In this document: positions 46,076 to 58,176 of the stretch, piece by piece | How the letters are laid out: each line of letters opens with the position of its first letter | Numbering within the stretch: position 1 is the first letter of the stretch | From: Theocolax elegans | Taxonomy: Eukaryota; Arthropoda; Insecta; Hymenoptera; Cerocephalidae | Direction: 5' to 3' | NCBI GenBank assembly: GCA_026168455.1 | Contig: CM047428.1 | Location: forward strand, 20,426,759 to 20,490,758 | DNA length: 64,000 nucleotides | Notes under the pieces: generated by a model | The model's database searches: none | What the model was told of the DNA's origin: nothing | The model's input: only the letters and a program-made list of their open reading frames with translations | Program-made: the position numbers and the translations under genes

Positions 46076-47960
46076 TGTCAAAGTTGAAATTGAAACTTCA
46101 AGCCAAAATATAACCGACTGAATGCTAGTTCAGTTTTAAATATGAAAGTTTAATAATATTTTCTATGGAATAGTCAATTTTGTTTAGATTTACCGATCAA
46201 CAAATTAAACATAATTAAGACTTCATTCAATCTATCGTCACATAAATTTTTATGTAATTACGTCAATTTTTTGCAAGAGTCGAATACACAAGTTTTTACA
46301 AAAGTTCAATTCGTCATCTATATCGCATATTTCTCCATCAATAACATTTTGGCGCGAAATTAGAAATTCATCGGTGCGCGCATAACCTAAACCTAAAATC
46401 TAAACACCTCGATAATATCATCGTTACCATTATGGCGCGATATTTGAATTTTCAAATAAAAAAATTCACTTCATTGAAAAAGGCCCTTTCTATCAATGCA
46501 CACATAACTTAAACATCTCGAAATATCATCGTGATCATTATGACGCCAAATGTGAAATGTCAAAAAGAAAAAAATTTACTTTATTGAAAAAAACCTCTTT
46601 TATCGATGGGCACCCCTATATATGAACACATACACATCTACCCTTGTATCATTAACCCCTCATCGATATAACTCTACATACAAACATTAGGGAGAGAGGG
46701 GGGGGGGTAGAGAGAGAAAGGGAGAGCTTATCCGAAACGCTTCGCTAATCGTCGATCAGACCAAGGGCTATTATTCGGATCGAGGTACAATATATATATA
46801 TATAGAGGCCTACTGTAAATTCGCATTAAGGCTTACACGCGCTATATAACCTCTCGACGACGGTACGTCACTATAGATGGAAGGGGATTCAGGTCAGATG
46901 GCCTTTTCTCGTAATAACCTCTTGTTCTACTACCCCTTACTCGATCAAACGGAACTTTAATCTTACCTCGTGTCTCGAGTGGATCTCTCTTTTATCTCTC
47001 ACTCACTCTCTTTCTTCCTTTCAGAATGTTGTATTGAAATTATCTCTCTTCTGCTTCTTCCTCTTCCTCTTCTTCTCTTTCTTAAATAGATCGATACTTA
47101 TATCGATTTGATCTTTATCGACGGGTTGAGAGAAAAATAAGGAAAAAGTAACGCGTCACGTTTATCTCCGAAAAGAACAAAGAGAAAAAAGAAGAATGTC
47201 ACTCATTCAAAATACTCCACGTTTTATAGGTTAGGGGAAAACTTTTAATTACTTTGAACATCGTCGTTAATCTTCGAAAGAGCTCGGAGTCCGTTCGTTA
47301 AAGGATATCTTCAAAAGGAGTCCCTTTTTTTTGTTCGACGTTATCAATATTACTCGTCTAATTAAATGAGTAACGTTTTTTTTTGTCTTTGATGTATTAA
47401 ATCTCGCCGAGTGTGACGTCCCTTTTTTTCTCGCTTCGCTGAAATGTAAGGAAAATCCATGTGTGTGTGTGTATGTGTGTGTGTGTGTGTGTGCGTAACA
47501 GGGTAATAAGCTTAACTCGGACCATAGACGGTGGTGGTGTATGTGACGTATCTTACCAAGATTACGCGTACACATAGTTGTTCGGCCTAAGCTTACGAGG
47601 GTAAGCGTCTACCATGCTGTGTTACGTGTTCCCGTCTTCGATGTGTGTATTGATAGTATTCCCAGGAATACTTGGATTTCCAGTGTGGAAAGGTATTTGT
47701 GTACTTTTATCACTAATCGATTATTACCGACCGAGTAAAATTTAGGGGTTAACGGGATATTTAATAACTATACATACAGTATACTTTAACGGTGCTGCAT
47801 TTCCTTGAAGAGAATGTGTCAATTTTTTCAAATTTCTATTATTTTATAATATTCAAGATTTGTATGACACTATTTTTATTATTTATTTCTAAAATATGCT
47901 CTGTAATAGGATTTGATTTGTTTTGAACGGTATCTGTGATTTTTTCGGATTTTGAAATTT
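46076..47960. other. Intron sequence with G-rich and TG-rich tracts, no gene
   Basis: A G-run (46698..46708) lies inside a purine tract, a GC-richer patch spans 46730..46990, and a TG microsatellite lies at 47461..47495. Frame 47267..47575 spans the TG repeat and is not a gene. Confidence 0.45.
47461..47495 (+). repeat. (TG)n microsatellite
   Basis: About 17 TG units with one TA interruption. Confidence 0.92.
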
Positions 47961-48018
47961 TTGTCAAATTGTAAGTAGAGTTATGTAATTTGGGTATTAC
48001 ATCCCAAAAAAGAAGATG

Positions 48019-48441
48019 TTAAAGACTGGTTTTACCATGAGAGTCGGTATTACCGACAAATAAAAACTATTTGGTTAAAAATTAATTGTTAGACTAAAAT
48101 TTAAACAAAATTATTATGAGAATACTGACCTTTGTCTTTGAGCAATTTAGCATCGCACAAAATTCTACGATGATCCGTACATGCATTTTCGAGAAAAATT
48201 GTTTTGAAAAATTGAAAGCGTCGGATATAATAAAATATTCCAAAAAATTTTTCTCAATAATGCGTGCATGGATCATTGTAAAATTTTGTGTGATGAAAAA
48301 TTGCGCAAAGGTAGAGGTCAATGTTCTGAAGATTTTCCTTAAATTTTAGTCTAACAATTAATTTTTAAATAATTATAAATAGTATTTCTCTGTCGGTAAG
48401 TCTAACTCTCATGATAACAACTGGCTTTGACGGTCCGTTAA
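48019..48441. mobile_element. Fold-back element bounded by TTAA words
   Basis: The arms pair along most of their length. ACTGGTTTTACCATGAGAGT pairs with ACTCTCATGATAACAACTGG, and CGGTATTACCGAC with GTCGGTAAG. ATTAATTGTTAGACTAAAAT pairs with its near-exact complement near 48340, and GATCCGTACATGCAT with ATGCGTGCATGGATC. TTAA lies at both ends, though the outermost bases pair poorly. Open frames on both strands at the same place (48094..48349) are a consequence of the palindrome. Confidence 0.78.
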
Positions 48442-50552
48442 AAGAATGTTGATGAATAAGAAAAAAAACTGTCGTGGAAAACCGACATAGTTTTTGAGAT
48501 ACTGCATCAATGATAATTTAATGTTAAATAACCTTAAAAGGATGTCATACTCGATTTTTACCGACCGAGTCAATATGGTAAATTATGAAAAACGTAAACT
48601 TTATTGTCTCTTGTTTTAGTATTATTTATCACTGTATTAAATTTCAAATATATTGAACACATTCAAAATACATTCAAAAAGGGCATTAGAAGGAAATTCG
48701 AGTCTCAATTTTCTATTACAAGATTTAAGAGTTAAGTTTCCTGCCTATGTCATTTTGGAATTCATTAATATTATTGTGTATATTGTAGCACAGTGGCATA
48801 TAATAATAGAATGAAAGCGAGTGATAACTAGGTTTTTCATAAATTATTATATTCATTTAGATTGATTAGTTTACTCGTCTCAATTGACTCGGTTAGTAAG
48901 GATTAATTTTAACATCCACTTAAAAATCTAAAAAATAATGTTCAGTTTCCTTTATTAAAAATGATTAGAAAAACCTAACTAAAATAATTTTTCGAAATAA
49001 TATAACTTTCCTTTATTAACAAAAAAAATAAGAAAAGCAATACCTACGTGTCTGAAGCAAATTACAGGTTCCTACTATTACCATTCCCAAAAATAGTATT
49101 AAATTAAAAAGCTGAAAAAATTCAGTTACTTTATTTAAAAAAATAGAATAATCATACTGAAATAGTTTTTTTAAATGTACATACCTATATTTTAAAAAAG
49201 CATGTTACACGTGCCTACCATAATCAATACAACAAAAAATTTTAAATTAAAAATTCGACAAAATTCGAGTACATTTTCAAAAGCAAATTCAATATCAATC
49301 TTCCCAAAAACCCGCATTACATTCTCCTACAAAAAATTTGTAAAAAAATCTACCTCAGAATCTATTAGTCAAAATACAATTAACATCAATACCAACGCTC
49401 AATAATTAAAATAAGCCTCTACAAACTAACCTAATAAAAAATTCTTTAAGAATCTGAAAAATTAAACTTTATCGAAGAAAAAAAAAGAGAAAATTGCACG
49501 CGAACATAATCAACGAGGAATTTAATAATTGCGCATCAAATTTTTTAAATATTTTCCACTATCCGCGATATACGCGTAAAATATTTTACAGTAGCATTGT
49601 TCCTTTATTAACAACTAAAGTATACGCTCGGTATACGAGTATATCAACATTTTCTTTAAAAAAAATGAAAAAAAAGAACAGCTACTTCGTTCATCCTTAA
49701 AAAAAAGAATAAGGAAGAAGTAAAGTAACCTACCATTTATTTTCATTACTATTTATAAACTGATATATTCAGGTTAAATCAGCTTAACGTACACATCCAT
49801 ATACATATAGACATATACTTGGGTAGTAAATGTAAGATAATTTATGATCTAATGCCTCATTGAAAATGCGCATAAAATTAATCAGAATTATGGATCTTTC
49901 GTGTTCTTCGTATATACGCTATAACGTCAATAGTATTATAATTTCGTAATTCAACCGAAACTTATTAAATATTCATTGTATAGTTGTACTGATCCATTGA
50001 CGTTTAAATTTTCACGATCACTTGGTTATATGTATGCGTTTGTGTGTGTGTGCGTGCGCGCGTGTGCGTGCGTGTGCGTGTATGTGCGCGCGCGCGTGCG
50101 TGTGTGTATGTCTATTTATATATATAGTTGCCGTTAACGAGGAAAAAAAATGTTTCACCTAAAAAGAAATTGTTCATTTTTTTCTTCGTGACTGACTCAA
50201 ATCCCAAAGTAAACGACGACGTTCGTTATGCAAGTCACGAAAGAGCGAGAAAGAGGGAATCCCTGGTGTATCGGATTTTCTCGTAATTTATATTACTTTT
50301 TTTCTTGTACGTCACCGTAGTATCGATCTCTCTCTTTTTTTTGTTAACGGTATTGAAAATGTGCGGATCAAAAGTATATGCGTTTATGGTTGATCCTCTG
50401 TTTTAGATGCGTTATGTACGTTAGATTTCAATTTATTTTCGAAAATTTTGGGCGATTTCGTCATCGTTGACTTGGATATGGGATTATTGTATCGTAAAAA
50501 TTAATGGTATTATTTGTAGTTTAAGGAGGATGGTAAAACTTAGAAGTTACTC
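48442..50552. other. AT-rich intron sequence with a TG/CG tract
   Basis: No gene. A long TG/CG-rich alternating purine-pyrimidine tract runs from 50039 to 50107. The word TTTTTACCGACCGAGTCAAT near 48560 resembles the subterminal word of the TTAA-flanked elements. Confidence 0.45.
50039..50107 (+). repeat. Alternating TG/CG tract with Z-DNA potential
   Basis: About 69 bp of TG and CG dinucleotides with few breaks, including GCGCGCGCG near 50085. Alternating purine-pyrimidine DNA of this kind can adopt the Z form. Confidence 0.85.
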
Positions 50553-50780
50553 GTAAAATGAATAATTTTTTCGGTCCATACGAGCCATACGATAACTTCG
50601 GAAATTCGAAATTGTAAATGGAATTTCAAGATATTATTAGAAATTCTGAATTTTAAGTTCGGGACGATGCGCGCTGCTATAAGTTTTAAAGCAAGACAAA
50701 CCAAGTAATCACTTATTCCATTTATACATTTTCGAAGTTATCGTATGGCTCGTATGGATCGAAAAAATTATTCATTTTAC
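50553..50780. repeat. Fold-back repeat with well-conserved arms
   Basis: The left arm, about 50553..50623 (AAAATGAATAATTTTTTCGG, CCATACGAGCCATACGATAA), and the right arm, about 50718..50780 (TTATCGTATGGCTCGTATGG, CGAAAAAATTATTCATTTT), are almost perfectly complementary around a 95-bp centre. No flanking duplication is clear. Confidence 0.82.
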
Positions 50781-50969
50781 ATATATTCACGAGCGAACAA
50801 AATCAATTTATATTGATATAATATATATTTAAAAAGTTGAAATTACTTGGTTCTTCTGAATGTGAAGATATTAATTTTTATTCAATTTTCAGTTGTAAGC
50901 ACTTGCATTTGATTGTAAAAATATATACATAATTTTTTCAGATTTTATGAATTCATAATAGAAATATTT

Positions 50970-51337
50970 ACCGACTTACTGACATAATTATTGACAATAT
51001 GGCGTTTATATTTTTTATTTTAAAGCACGTTTACTTTTAGTTGAACAGTAACTCTGTGAATTTTTTCCACTTATTTTTAACATTCTTTGTGTACTTTTTC
51101 AAATTTTTATACTCATTTTTTTAAAATTATTTTTTAATTAATAAAAATATATCCCTGAAAATCTTTTCCGAAATCTCCGTAAAATAGTAAACGAAAAAAG
51201 CATTTTCTTTAAAAATAATCAAGTCTGCCTCTTCCATCTGTTTTTTAAACTTCCATTGCGAAATTTCCCTTCATTTAAAATTAATAATTCAAAGGAAATT
51301 TTTACCGACATACTGACCTAATTATCGACACAAATTA
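50970..51337 (+). repeat. Two copies of a TTACCGACnTACTGAC word
   Basis: TTTACCGACTTACTGACATA at 50968 and TTTACCGACATACTGACCTA at 51301, both followed by ATTATTGACA or ATTATCGACA, about 333 bp apart. The word also appears, inverted, near 44729 and 44871. A + copy of the GGTAGATACCTGTAATTT motif follows at 51437. Confidence 0.6.
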
Positions 51338-51525
51338 TTTCGTATAAAACAATCGCTTTGTCAATTTCTTGCAAATCTATTAAATTTGGTAAATTTGAAA
51401 AAAAATTTATATTTATATTTTCAAAACATTGTAGGAATTGATAAAGGTAGATACCTGTAATTTAATTTTAAAATTATTACGTACGGCATTTTAAAATTAC
51501 CGATTAAAAAATAATATTTCCTTAA

Positions 51526-51913
51526 GGGGGTGGCATACCTGATAAATTACCAACCGAGCAAAAAAGATTAATTATTGCATCTATTTAAAAAAATATGCAA
51601 TTGTATGCAAATCCTAAATACAGAAGCACTAGGTAATTAAATAATAAGTAATTCTATAAAGTTCCAGGTCAATATAACAAAAACACCTAAAAAATTTTCT
51701 GCACAGAAATATGAGGAATAATCGTAAATTTACGGTGCAGAAATTTTTTAGGGTGTTCTTGTTGTATTCACCTGGAAGTTTGTAGAATTACTTATTATTT
51801 AATTATCTAGTGCTTATGTATTTGGGTTTTGCGTAAAAGTGCGTATTTTTTAAAATATATATAATATTTACCTTTTTTGGCTCGGTCGGTAATCCACCGG
51901 GAAAGCCACCCCC
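51526..51913. mobile_element. TTAA-flanked palindromic MITE
   Basis: Left end GGGGGTGGCATACC, then AAATTACCAACCGAGC. Right end GCTCGGTCGGTAATCC, then AAAGCCACCCCC. Exact TTAA on both sides (51522..51525, 51914..51917). The interior is self-complementary as well: TTCTGCACAG pairs with GTGCAGAAAT, and ATTAAATAATAAGTAATTCT with GAATTACTTATTATTTAAT. No coding frame. It shares the GGGGnTG ends, the ACCGAG subterminal word and the TTAA target with 26599..26979. Confidence 0.85.
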
Positions 51914-51917
51914 TTAA

Positions 51918-54619
51918 GAATAGTTTTCAAACTTTCGTTGTAAATTTCTTTAAATTGTTACATTCTATTATGAATTTTGGTTGATGAGTACCAACATTCT
52001 CATTACTAACATTGCCAATTTAATATTATTTAAGTAGCAAAATTTTTTTCTTACATATTAACTGGTCAATATAATTTGCTCGTATCATTGCTACGATGAA
52101 AACGTAATCACTAAAAAAATTTGAAAACCTATATTTCATTCAATTATAGTATTATTTCCATAAAATTGCCACCGAAAAAAACAATCCTTAAAAAATACTA
52201 CCACCAAATGCAAATATTCAACCGTTACGAATAATAATAATAATAAAAAAGCCCCACACAAATCTATAAGAAGATATAAAAAATCACACAATTTGAAGGT
52301 AAATTATCGAACGAAAAGTTCGCATGCCCGGACGCAGTTAACCGTGGATTATCGCCGCTTCTTTGTTGCGAGGACCTAAGAATCCGACGTATTTATCCTT
52401 GGGAGTCGTAAACTTTTACCCCCTCGTAGGGGTGCGAAGAAGAAGAAGAAGAAGATTTGCGCTATTCTTCACGTCGCCGATATATAATTGCCAACCGGGC
52501 TTCATTAGCTCTCCCTGCGGGCGGCTTTCTCAATGTGATTTACCGTGTACTGATTTATTAAACGCGCATTCGAGAGTTTCGACGCCGTCAGTACATCGAT
52601 TCATTCGTATTGTTTTTTTCTATACACACAGTCATTTTCTTCTAGAAAAAATTGGGGGTTATAAACCATTTTTAACATCTATTTAGTAGACTGTGAATAT
52701 TCTCCGGGAAATGTTTGTACTATTGTCGTTTGATTTGAGGTTACAAAAGGGAATATGAAATATTGAATTCGACTAATGAGTATATATATTTAAAAAAATA
52801 ATAAAGAAAATGGAAAATAGATAAGCGTATATTCTAAAAATATAATGTATCAAAGTAATTCGAAAAATTTGATTTATATAAATTAACTCAAACTTGAAGA
52901 CTGATAATTATTGATACGCGGGAAGAATATATTTGAAGAAATAATATGGAATTCAATCAGATTGTTCTATTTTATTTTAATTTATAAGAGGAACGATTAA
53001 ATACTAAGATATCTGTTCGGAGGAATAAGAATGTATTACAAAATTCATGATTAATTTTAATGTAAAATCCGAAAGAAATTGACGACTCCTGTAAAATTTC
53101 TTCGATAAATTAATACGTTCGATAAAATTAAATTTAATATAATAATATTAAATTGAATTACGAAACAAATTACAAGTAATATTGGTAATTTTTGAGTAAT
53201 ATGTTTGAAAAAATAATATTGAAATTCAAAGAAATGTAAAGTAAAATAATAATGTTAAAAATCACAATAAAAAAAAAGTATAAATTGTCAAATTCTGAGA
53301 AGCATATTCGATTCACAAAAAATACTATTGAATTAAAAAAAATGTAATTTAGTATAATAATATCCTTTTTAATCACAAAATTGTAACTCAACTTTATTTT
53401 ATTTTTCATTTTTAAAATAATTACCAATTTCATTATAATCCTAAAAAAATGAATTCCACTAATATCGTAAATAAAATAATATTGAATGAAAAATACAAAA
53501 ATACGAAAGAAATTCGTATAGAACCCAACGCATGAAAAAGTAACCTAATTAAAAGATAATAATGATTAACGACGAAAAGGAGCTCGATACATTTACGTAA
53601 GGGGCACGTTATTATTAGTATTATTATTATTATTACTATTATTATTATTATCATAGTTTGAATTTAGATCGACGAAATTTGACTAATGATTTACGTTAAG
53701 CGCGCGTTGAAATTTTCGGTCGTTAATCATCCCCCGGGTGTTAATATATTACAATGGATCCGTAGCGATAGTACTATTTTTCGACGTCGTCTATACGGTA
53801 TATATACATCGATTAGAATATAATTATTAATGATACATTTATTTTTGATAATCGACCAACTTTCCACGATCGCGATTAGAAAGTTGGGTAACAACGAAAT
53901 TTTAATTAACTGAATATTATATTATTAACGAAAGAAAAGTGAATATTTACCGTCGGTGTGATGCGATTAATTTTCTATGAAATATATCTCTCGCCGGTGG
54001 TAAGTAGCTTAAAAGACACGGGGTATATAAAATAATCCGATTTTCATAATCCGTTCGATTTGTTTCGAAGGTATATATATATACGGTATAATAAGTAATT
54101 TTTAATTTTATATATATATATTTTTTTTCCTTTGATCTTACGAGATTTCTTTTTTTTGGAAAGTAAAAGCGTGTATTTTTAAGCGTACATTACGAGAGAA
54201 AGGGGAAAAAAAGGTAGAAAGAGTGAGAGAAAAGCGTCGCCAGTGGACTTTGCCAAGCGATTACGAGGGACTATCCCCTCGACGGACGCGTTAATTTGAC
54301 GTCCGAGGTAAATACGCGAACGATGTACTAGAGAGACGCGGAAGCTCGATAGACACTTCTTCGCTCGAGAGGGAGACTGTAAAGCGTTCGTTTCACGAAA
54401 TTACATGAAAACCGATATCAGGATTCAGTCATGGCGGATCTTTTTTCTGCTTTCGTTTAAAATATTTCAAACTTTTCAGAACGAAAAGTCGTTACCGGCG
54501 GATGGTACGTGATTATTTGTTATCAATTATTTTATTTTTCAGTATCATGGGATACTCGATCTGTTGGATTCTTTTAAATAATTAAAGTATTGTGGTTTTT
54601 AACAGATTTTTAGTTTCCT
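51918..54619. other. AT-rich intron sequence, one GC-richer island
   Basis: No gene. ATT trinucleotide runs occur near 53610..53655 and GAA runs near 52437..52455. A CpG-richer non-repetitive stretch at 54230..54400 (GACGGACGCGTTAATTTGAC and neighbours) could be regulatory. Confidence 0.45.
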
Positions 54620-54990
54620 AATTTATATATAGATCTTTTTTGGATTTGTAAGGATAAGTCCCTGTCATTAGATTGTTAAACTAAACATTTTTTAATTACA
54701 ATGGATCAACTTCTTTCAAGAAATCACTTTACAACGCTTATATACTTTGAGTATCACAAATAATAAACGTTTTCAATTTTGTTATCCTGCGATCAGAAAT
54801 TTTTTTTGCTTCCACGTGTTACCGACAATAATATAGGATTTTATTATCAATTGGTTAAAAGTTTATTATGTGAGAGGACAGGCTGTAAATTTCTTCTACA
54901 TCAATTAAGCTTTACATCGTTAGTATTTTATATTAATAATTTATTTATGAGTTTTTGATTGTTAAAGGTAGATCCCTACCATTAACATTT
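54620..54990 (+). repeat. Two + copies of the roughly 145-bp family motif
   Basis: TAAGGATAAGTCCCTGTCAT near 54648 and TTGTTAAAGGTAGATCCCTA near 54958, about 310 bp apart (roughly two units). Confidence 0.5.
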
Positions 54991-57387
54991 ATCAATACAC
55001 TCAACCTCAAAATTTTGACAAATCTTCGTATCAACTCTACATCACTTTCTCCAACTGCTTTAAAAGTAAGTAGTTTAACTTTAAATTTGGTCAGACAACA
55101 TCATGTATGCTAATGAACAAGGTAATCCGAAAAGAACAATGACTTTAAATTATAAAACCTGAAGTTAGGTTAACTATTCCCATATTTTTATTTGAATTAG
55201 CGCTTATACTTCACATAGCAAAATTTAAATTTGGTCCTGTCAGATTACATTGATTCATCACTAAATAACATCTATGACAGCCATTAGAACAACCAGTTAT
55301 CGAATGATCACCAACCAAGGATCCGTAACAACAGCAACAATAATAATAACCCAATAACCCAATAACAACAACAACAATTACGATGTCAATACCAATAATA
55401 ATAATGACCATGACAATGGCTATGACACAACAATAAGAATGACGACGACAGCAACAATAACAAGAACAACGAGAACGTATCGAACGATAACCAATTCATG
55501 ATCGATCAATTCATTCACCATCGCAATGGTAAAAATTCGATTGTCCCTCCATTTGTAACCCAGCAATTCCAAAATCGATATTCTCCATGCAGTATTTATT
55601 TCTCGTAGCATGCGCCTCGTATGTATCGGCGCGAAAGAGCTTAATGCTCGAGCTTCGTCGTCGTATTTATGCTTCCGCAACCATCTCCTGATGTTCGGGC
55701 GAGAGGCATGAGGGCGAGGGGGTAATCCCCTTGCGCGCACACCGGCTAATGCCACTTGGCGAATACACACCTCGATTATTTACGAACCTGCGCTAGAGGG
55801 AGGGAGAGTTCCTAACTCGACATTTTTTTTCTACTTTTTACAAGGTAGGGGTGTTATCTTTTTGATTTTAGGGCGAAGCGTTCGTTACGTGGTTGTAGCG
55901 TTAGGTCGGATTTTTTTGTATTTTTACGAGTCAACGGATGGGGTCGAGAATCTGATTTTTCTGAACGTCTGTTTAGATTTTTCTTACTCTTGCCAGTCAA
56001 ATTTAATAATACTCAAGGTATAATCTAACACTTCACTAAAGGTATTAATTAAATTAAATTATCTATCTATTTTAATTATGTAATTAAAATTTTAGTTATT
56101 AACAGCTTTTATGACATTAACAATGTATTTCTCCATTAATTTTTAGGCAAAGGTATTATAGTAGGAACGTTTAATACACTTATAATGATGAAATTAATAA
56201 ATTAATGTCATTTGGGTACGTAACTCCAACGATTCACTAATTTTCTTTTTATAAAACATATGCTACAGTCTGGGCAAGTTTGGTGATCTAAAGACTTCGG
56301 TCTCTTCTAGCTGGAATAATCAAAAATAACTAATAACTTAATTTATGACACTTAGCCGATAATTAAATGTTTAATCAAAACTTACAACATTTAATATAGC
56401 ACAATAACCATAAAAACCACCAATGATATCTCTTTAATATAACTATTCATTAAATTAATATAATTATTCAAATCTTATAATTTATATAATAATTTACAAT
56501 ATTTAATTTGATCAATATCAGATACAATAACCATCAAAATAATTACCATACAATATTCAATTTTCATTAACATTTTTTCTGCAAACGCCTCACTCTCGTC
56601 ATCTCTTTTTATAAATTTCATAAAATAAAGATACTGTATATTGCGAATATAATTTATAACTCGAAAAAAGACCAAATTATGTTAAGATTAAGAATTTAAC
56701 ATTATGGATTTCGTCTGGTTCTGTGCACCTAAATTTATTAGTCTCGTTGTTTGATTTAATATTCAATTTTATAAAGTCGTTGTTCAGTACTTACGAATAA
56801 AGAAATGCAAACTCAATCCTTTTTTTAACTCTTTCTTTTTTTTCTTTATATTTTATGAATTCCATGCATGATTTTCTAATTTGTTAAATACTAAAATATC
56901 TTCACTCTTTTACGTCGTGTAGATATTTAAAATTTACAATGTTTTTAATAAAAATTGCTATATTTTATACTAATCGATGGATATATTTGCATTATGCGAG
57001 ATTCTATAATATTTTTAATAAACATGATTATTAGCAATAAAAAGTATCAACATGTCAATAATAAAATTGGTAGATAAAGGAAAGAAACCATCACTACATA
57101 ACCTCAAAGTATTTCGGTCTATATTATCATCAATTACGGATAAATAAATTTCTTTTTTTAGAATATTTTTACGGGATTAATATAAATTATTAAAAAAGAT
57201 GAATAAATGCAGCTTTTATACGGTACAGTATGTCCACCGATTACTATGATTTATAGCAATTTTTATTAGAATTTGTAATAATTTTTATTATACATTTTTC
57301 TCAGTGTACTTGTAAAAAAGAAAAAATAGGTGTATTGAGGGTTAGAAAGAATTTTTTATTTACTACGATGAGATTATTTTTAAATGA
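54991..57387. other. Intron sequence, no gene supported
   Basis: A CAA/TAA trinucleotide-rich patch lies near 55325..55470. A GC-richer patch at 55600..55800 has an open minus-strand frame (55420..55770) that matches no family I recognise and runs into the trinucleotide repeat. The rest is AT-rich. Confidence 0.4.
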
Positions 57388-57440
57388 AGGGGATGTGGAA
57401 ACCAAATTACAGGGATCTATACTTTTTAATCCAAAAATTA
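57388..57440 (-). repeat. Close - copy of the roughly 145-bp family motif
   Basis: GGGGATGTGGAAACCAAATT directly followed by ACAGGGATCTATACTTTTTA, a good reverse-complement match to the consensus. It is the last copy before the second sfl exon. Confidence 0.65.
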
Positions 57441-57978
57441 TATTTATAAGATTCAATTAAAAATATAGAAAAATTCACATGTTGGTTAAAAGATGAAAAA
57501 GGGTCCGATATGATTTTTACTGAAAACATAATTTTTTTTATAAGAAACGAATAAACAATTTTTGGTCGGTATAATTAAAGATCTGGAGAAATTCGAGTAC
57601 ATAGTTTAAGAAATTACCAATTTCTGAGTCTAACGTGTCCATAAGTCTGAAGAAGCTTTCGAAGATAGCGAATGAAACAATGCATATAACGTAACAAAAT
57701 GATTTTGTTAAAAAATCATTTAATTGTTAAAACAACGATGGAGTGTGAAAGACAAATATCATCATTACTTATTACAAAAATTCCATTAGATTTAAAAAAA
57801 TCCATATGTCAAACCGTAACTATGAAAAAATGAATCTTTTTGAATTGCGTAACTGAAAAGGAGTTGACCCAGAAGAAAAAATAATTACCATATATACAAG
57901 AGGCTATAGCGTTTTACCTCACCCAAATTAATTAGCTAAAACTCGAACTATATATGTGCGTGTATGTGTACGTTTCAG

Positions 57979-58176
57979 CTTGATCCATCGAGATACAAGG
58001 CCAGAACCAGCGATACGTTGTTCGACTCTACGGGGAGCAACGAGGCTCTCAAAGGCACCGGATCACCGGAGCGAAGCTCGGTTAAGGATCGACCCGAAGG
58101 TCCTCGTTTTCGTCGAGACGCTCTACTCAAGGTTGGGTCGTGAAATCGCCGAGTTGCTCGTCTACAACCGCATAAA
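57979..58176 (+). CDS. sfl: sulfateless (NDST), second coding exon
   Basis: The acceptor TACGTTTCAG ends at 57978. The first base completes the Ser codon begun at 10171. The exon adds 65 full residues and two bases of a Lys codon (AA|GTGAGT donor, phase 2). The first part (LIHRDTRPEPAIRC...) is a variable stem region between anchor and luminal domain. From about residue 93 the sequence reads IDPKVLVFVETLYSRLG, which I recognise as the start of the N-deacetylase region of NDST enzymes (human NDST1 has a very similar LVFVESLYSQLG at a similar distance from its N-terminus). The enzyme acts in the Golgi on heparan sulfate chains. In Drosophila, sfl is needed for FGF, Wingless and Hedgehog signalling. 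The deacetylase and sulfotransferase catalytic parts are outside the window. Confidence 0.9.

Larger units (their letters stand above)
10172..57978 (+). other. sfl: sfl intron 1 of the coding region (47.8 kb)
   Basis: It begins GTAAGT after the exon at 10005..10171 and ends in a pyrimidine-containing GTACGTTTCAG before the exon at 57979. Both splice sites are phase 2 and the joined codon is open, which supports the pairing. No other exon of sfl is recognisable inside. The contents (SINE, Penelope-like element, fold-backs, tandem arrays, GC islands) are listed separately. Confidence 0.72.

Noticed and set aside
48094..48349. Overlapping short proteins on both strands
   Set aside because: They arise from the palindromic fold-back element and mirror each other.
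55420..55770. 116-codon minus-strand frame starting in a GC-richer patch
   Set aside because: Its C-terminal third is translated trinucleotide repeat and the rest matches no family I know. Without transcript or conservation data it is not supported.
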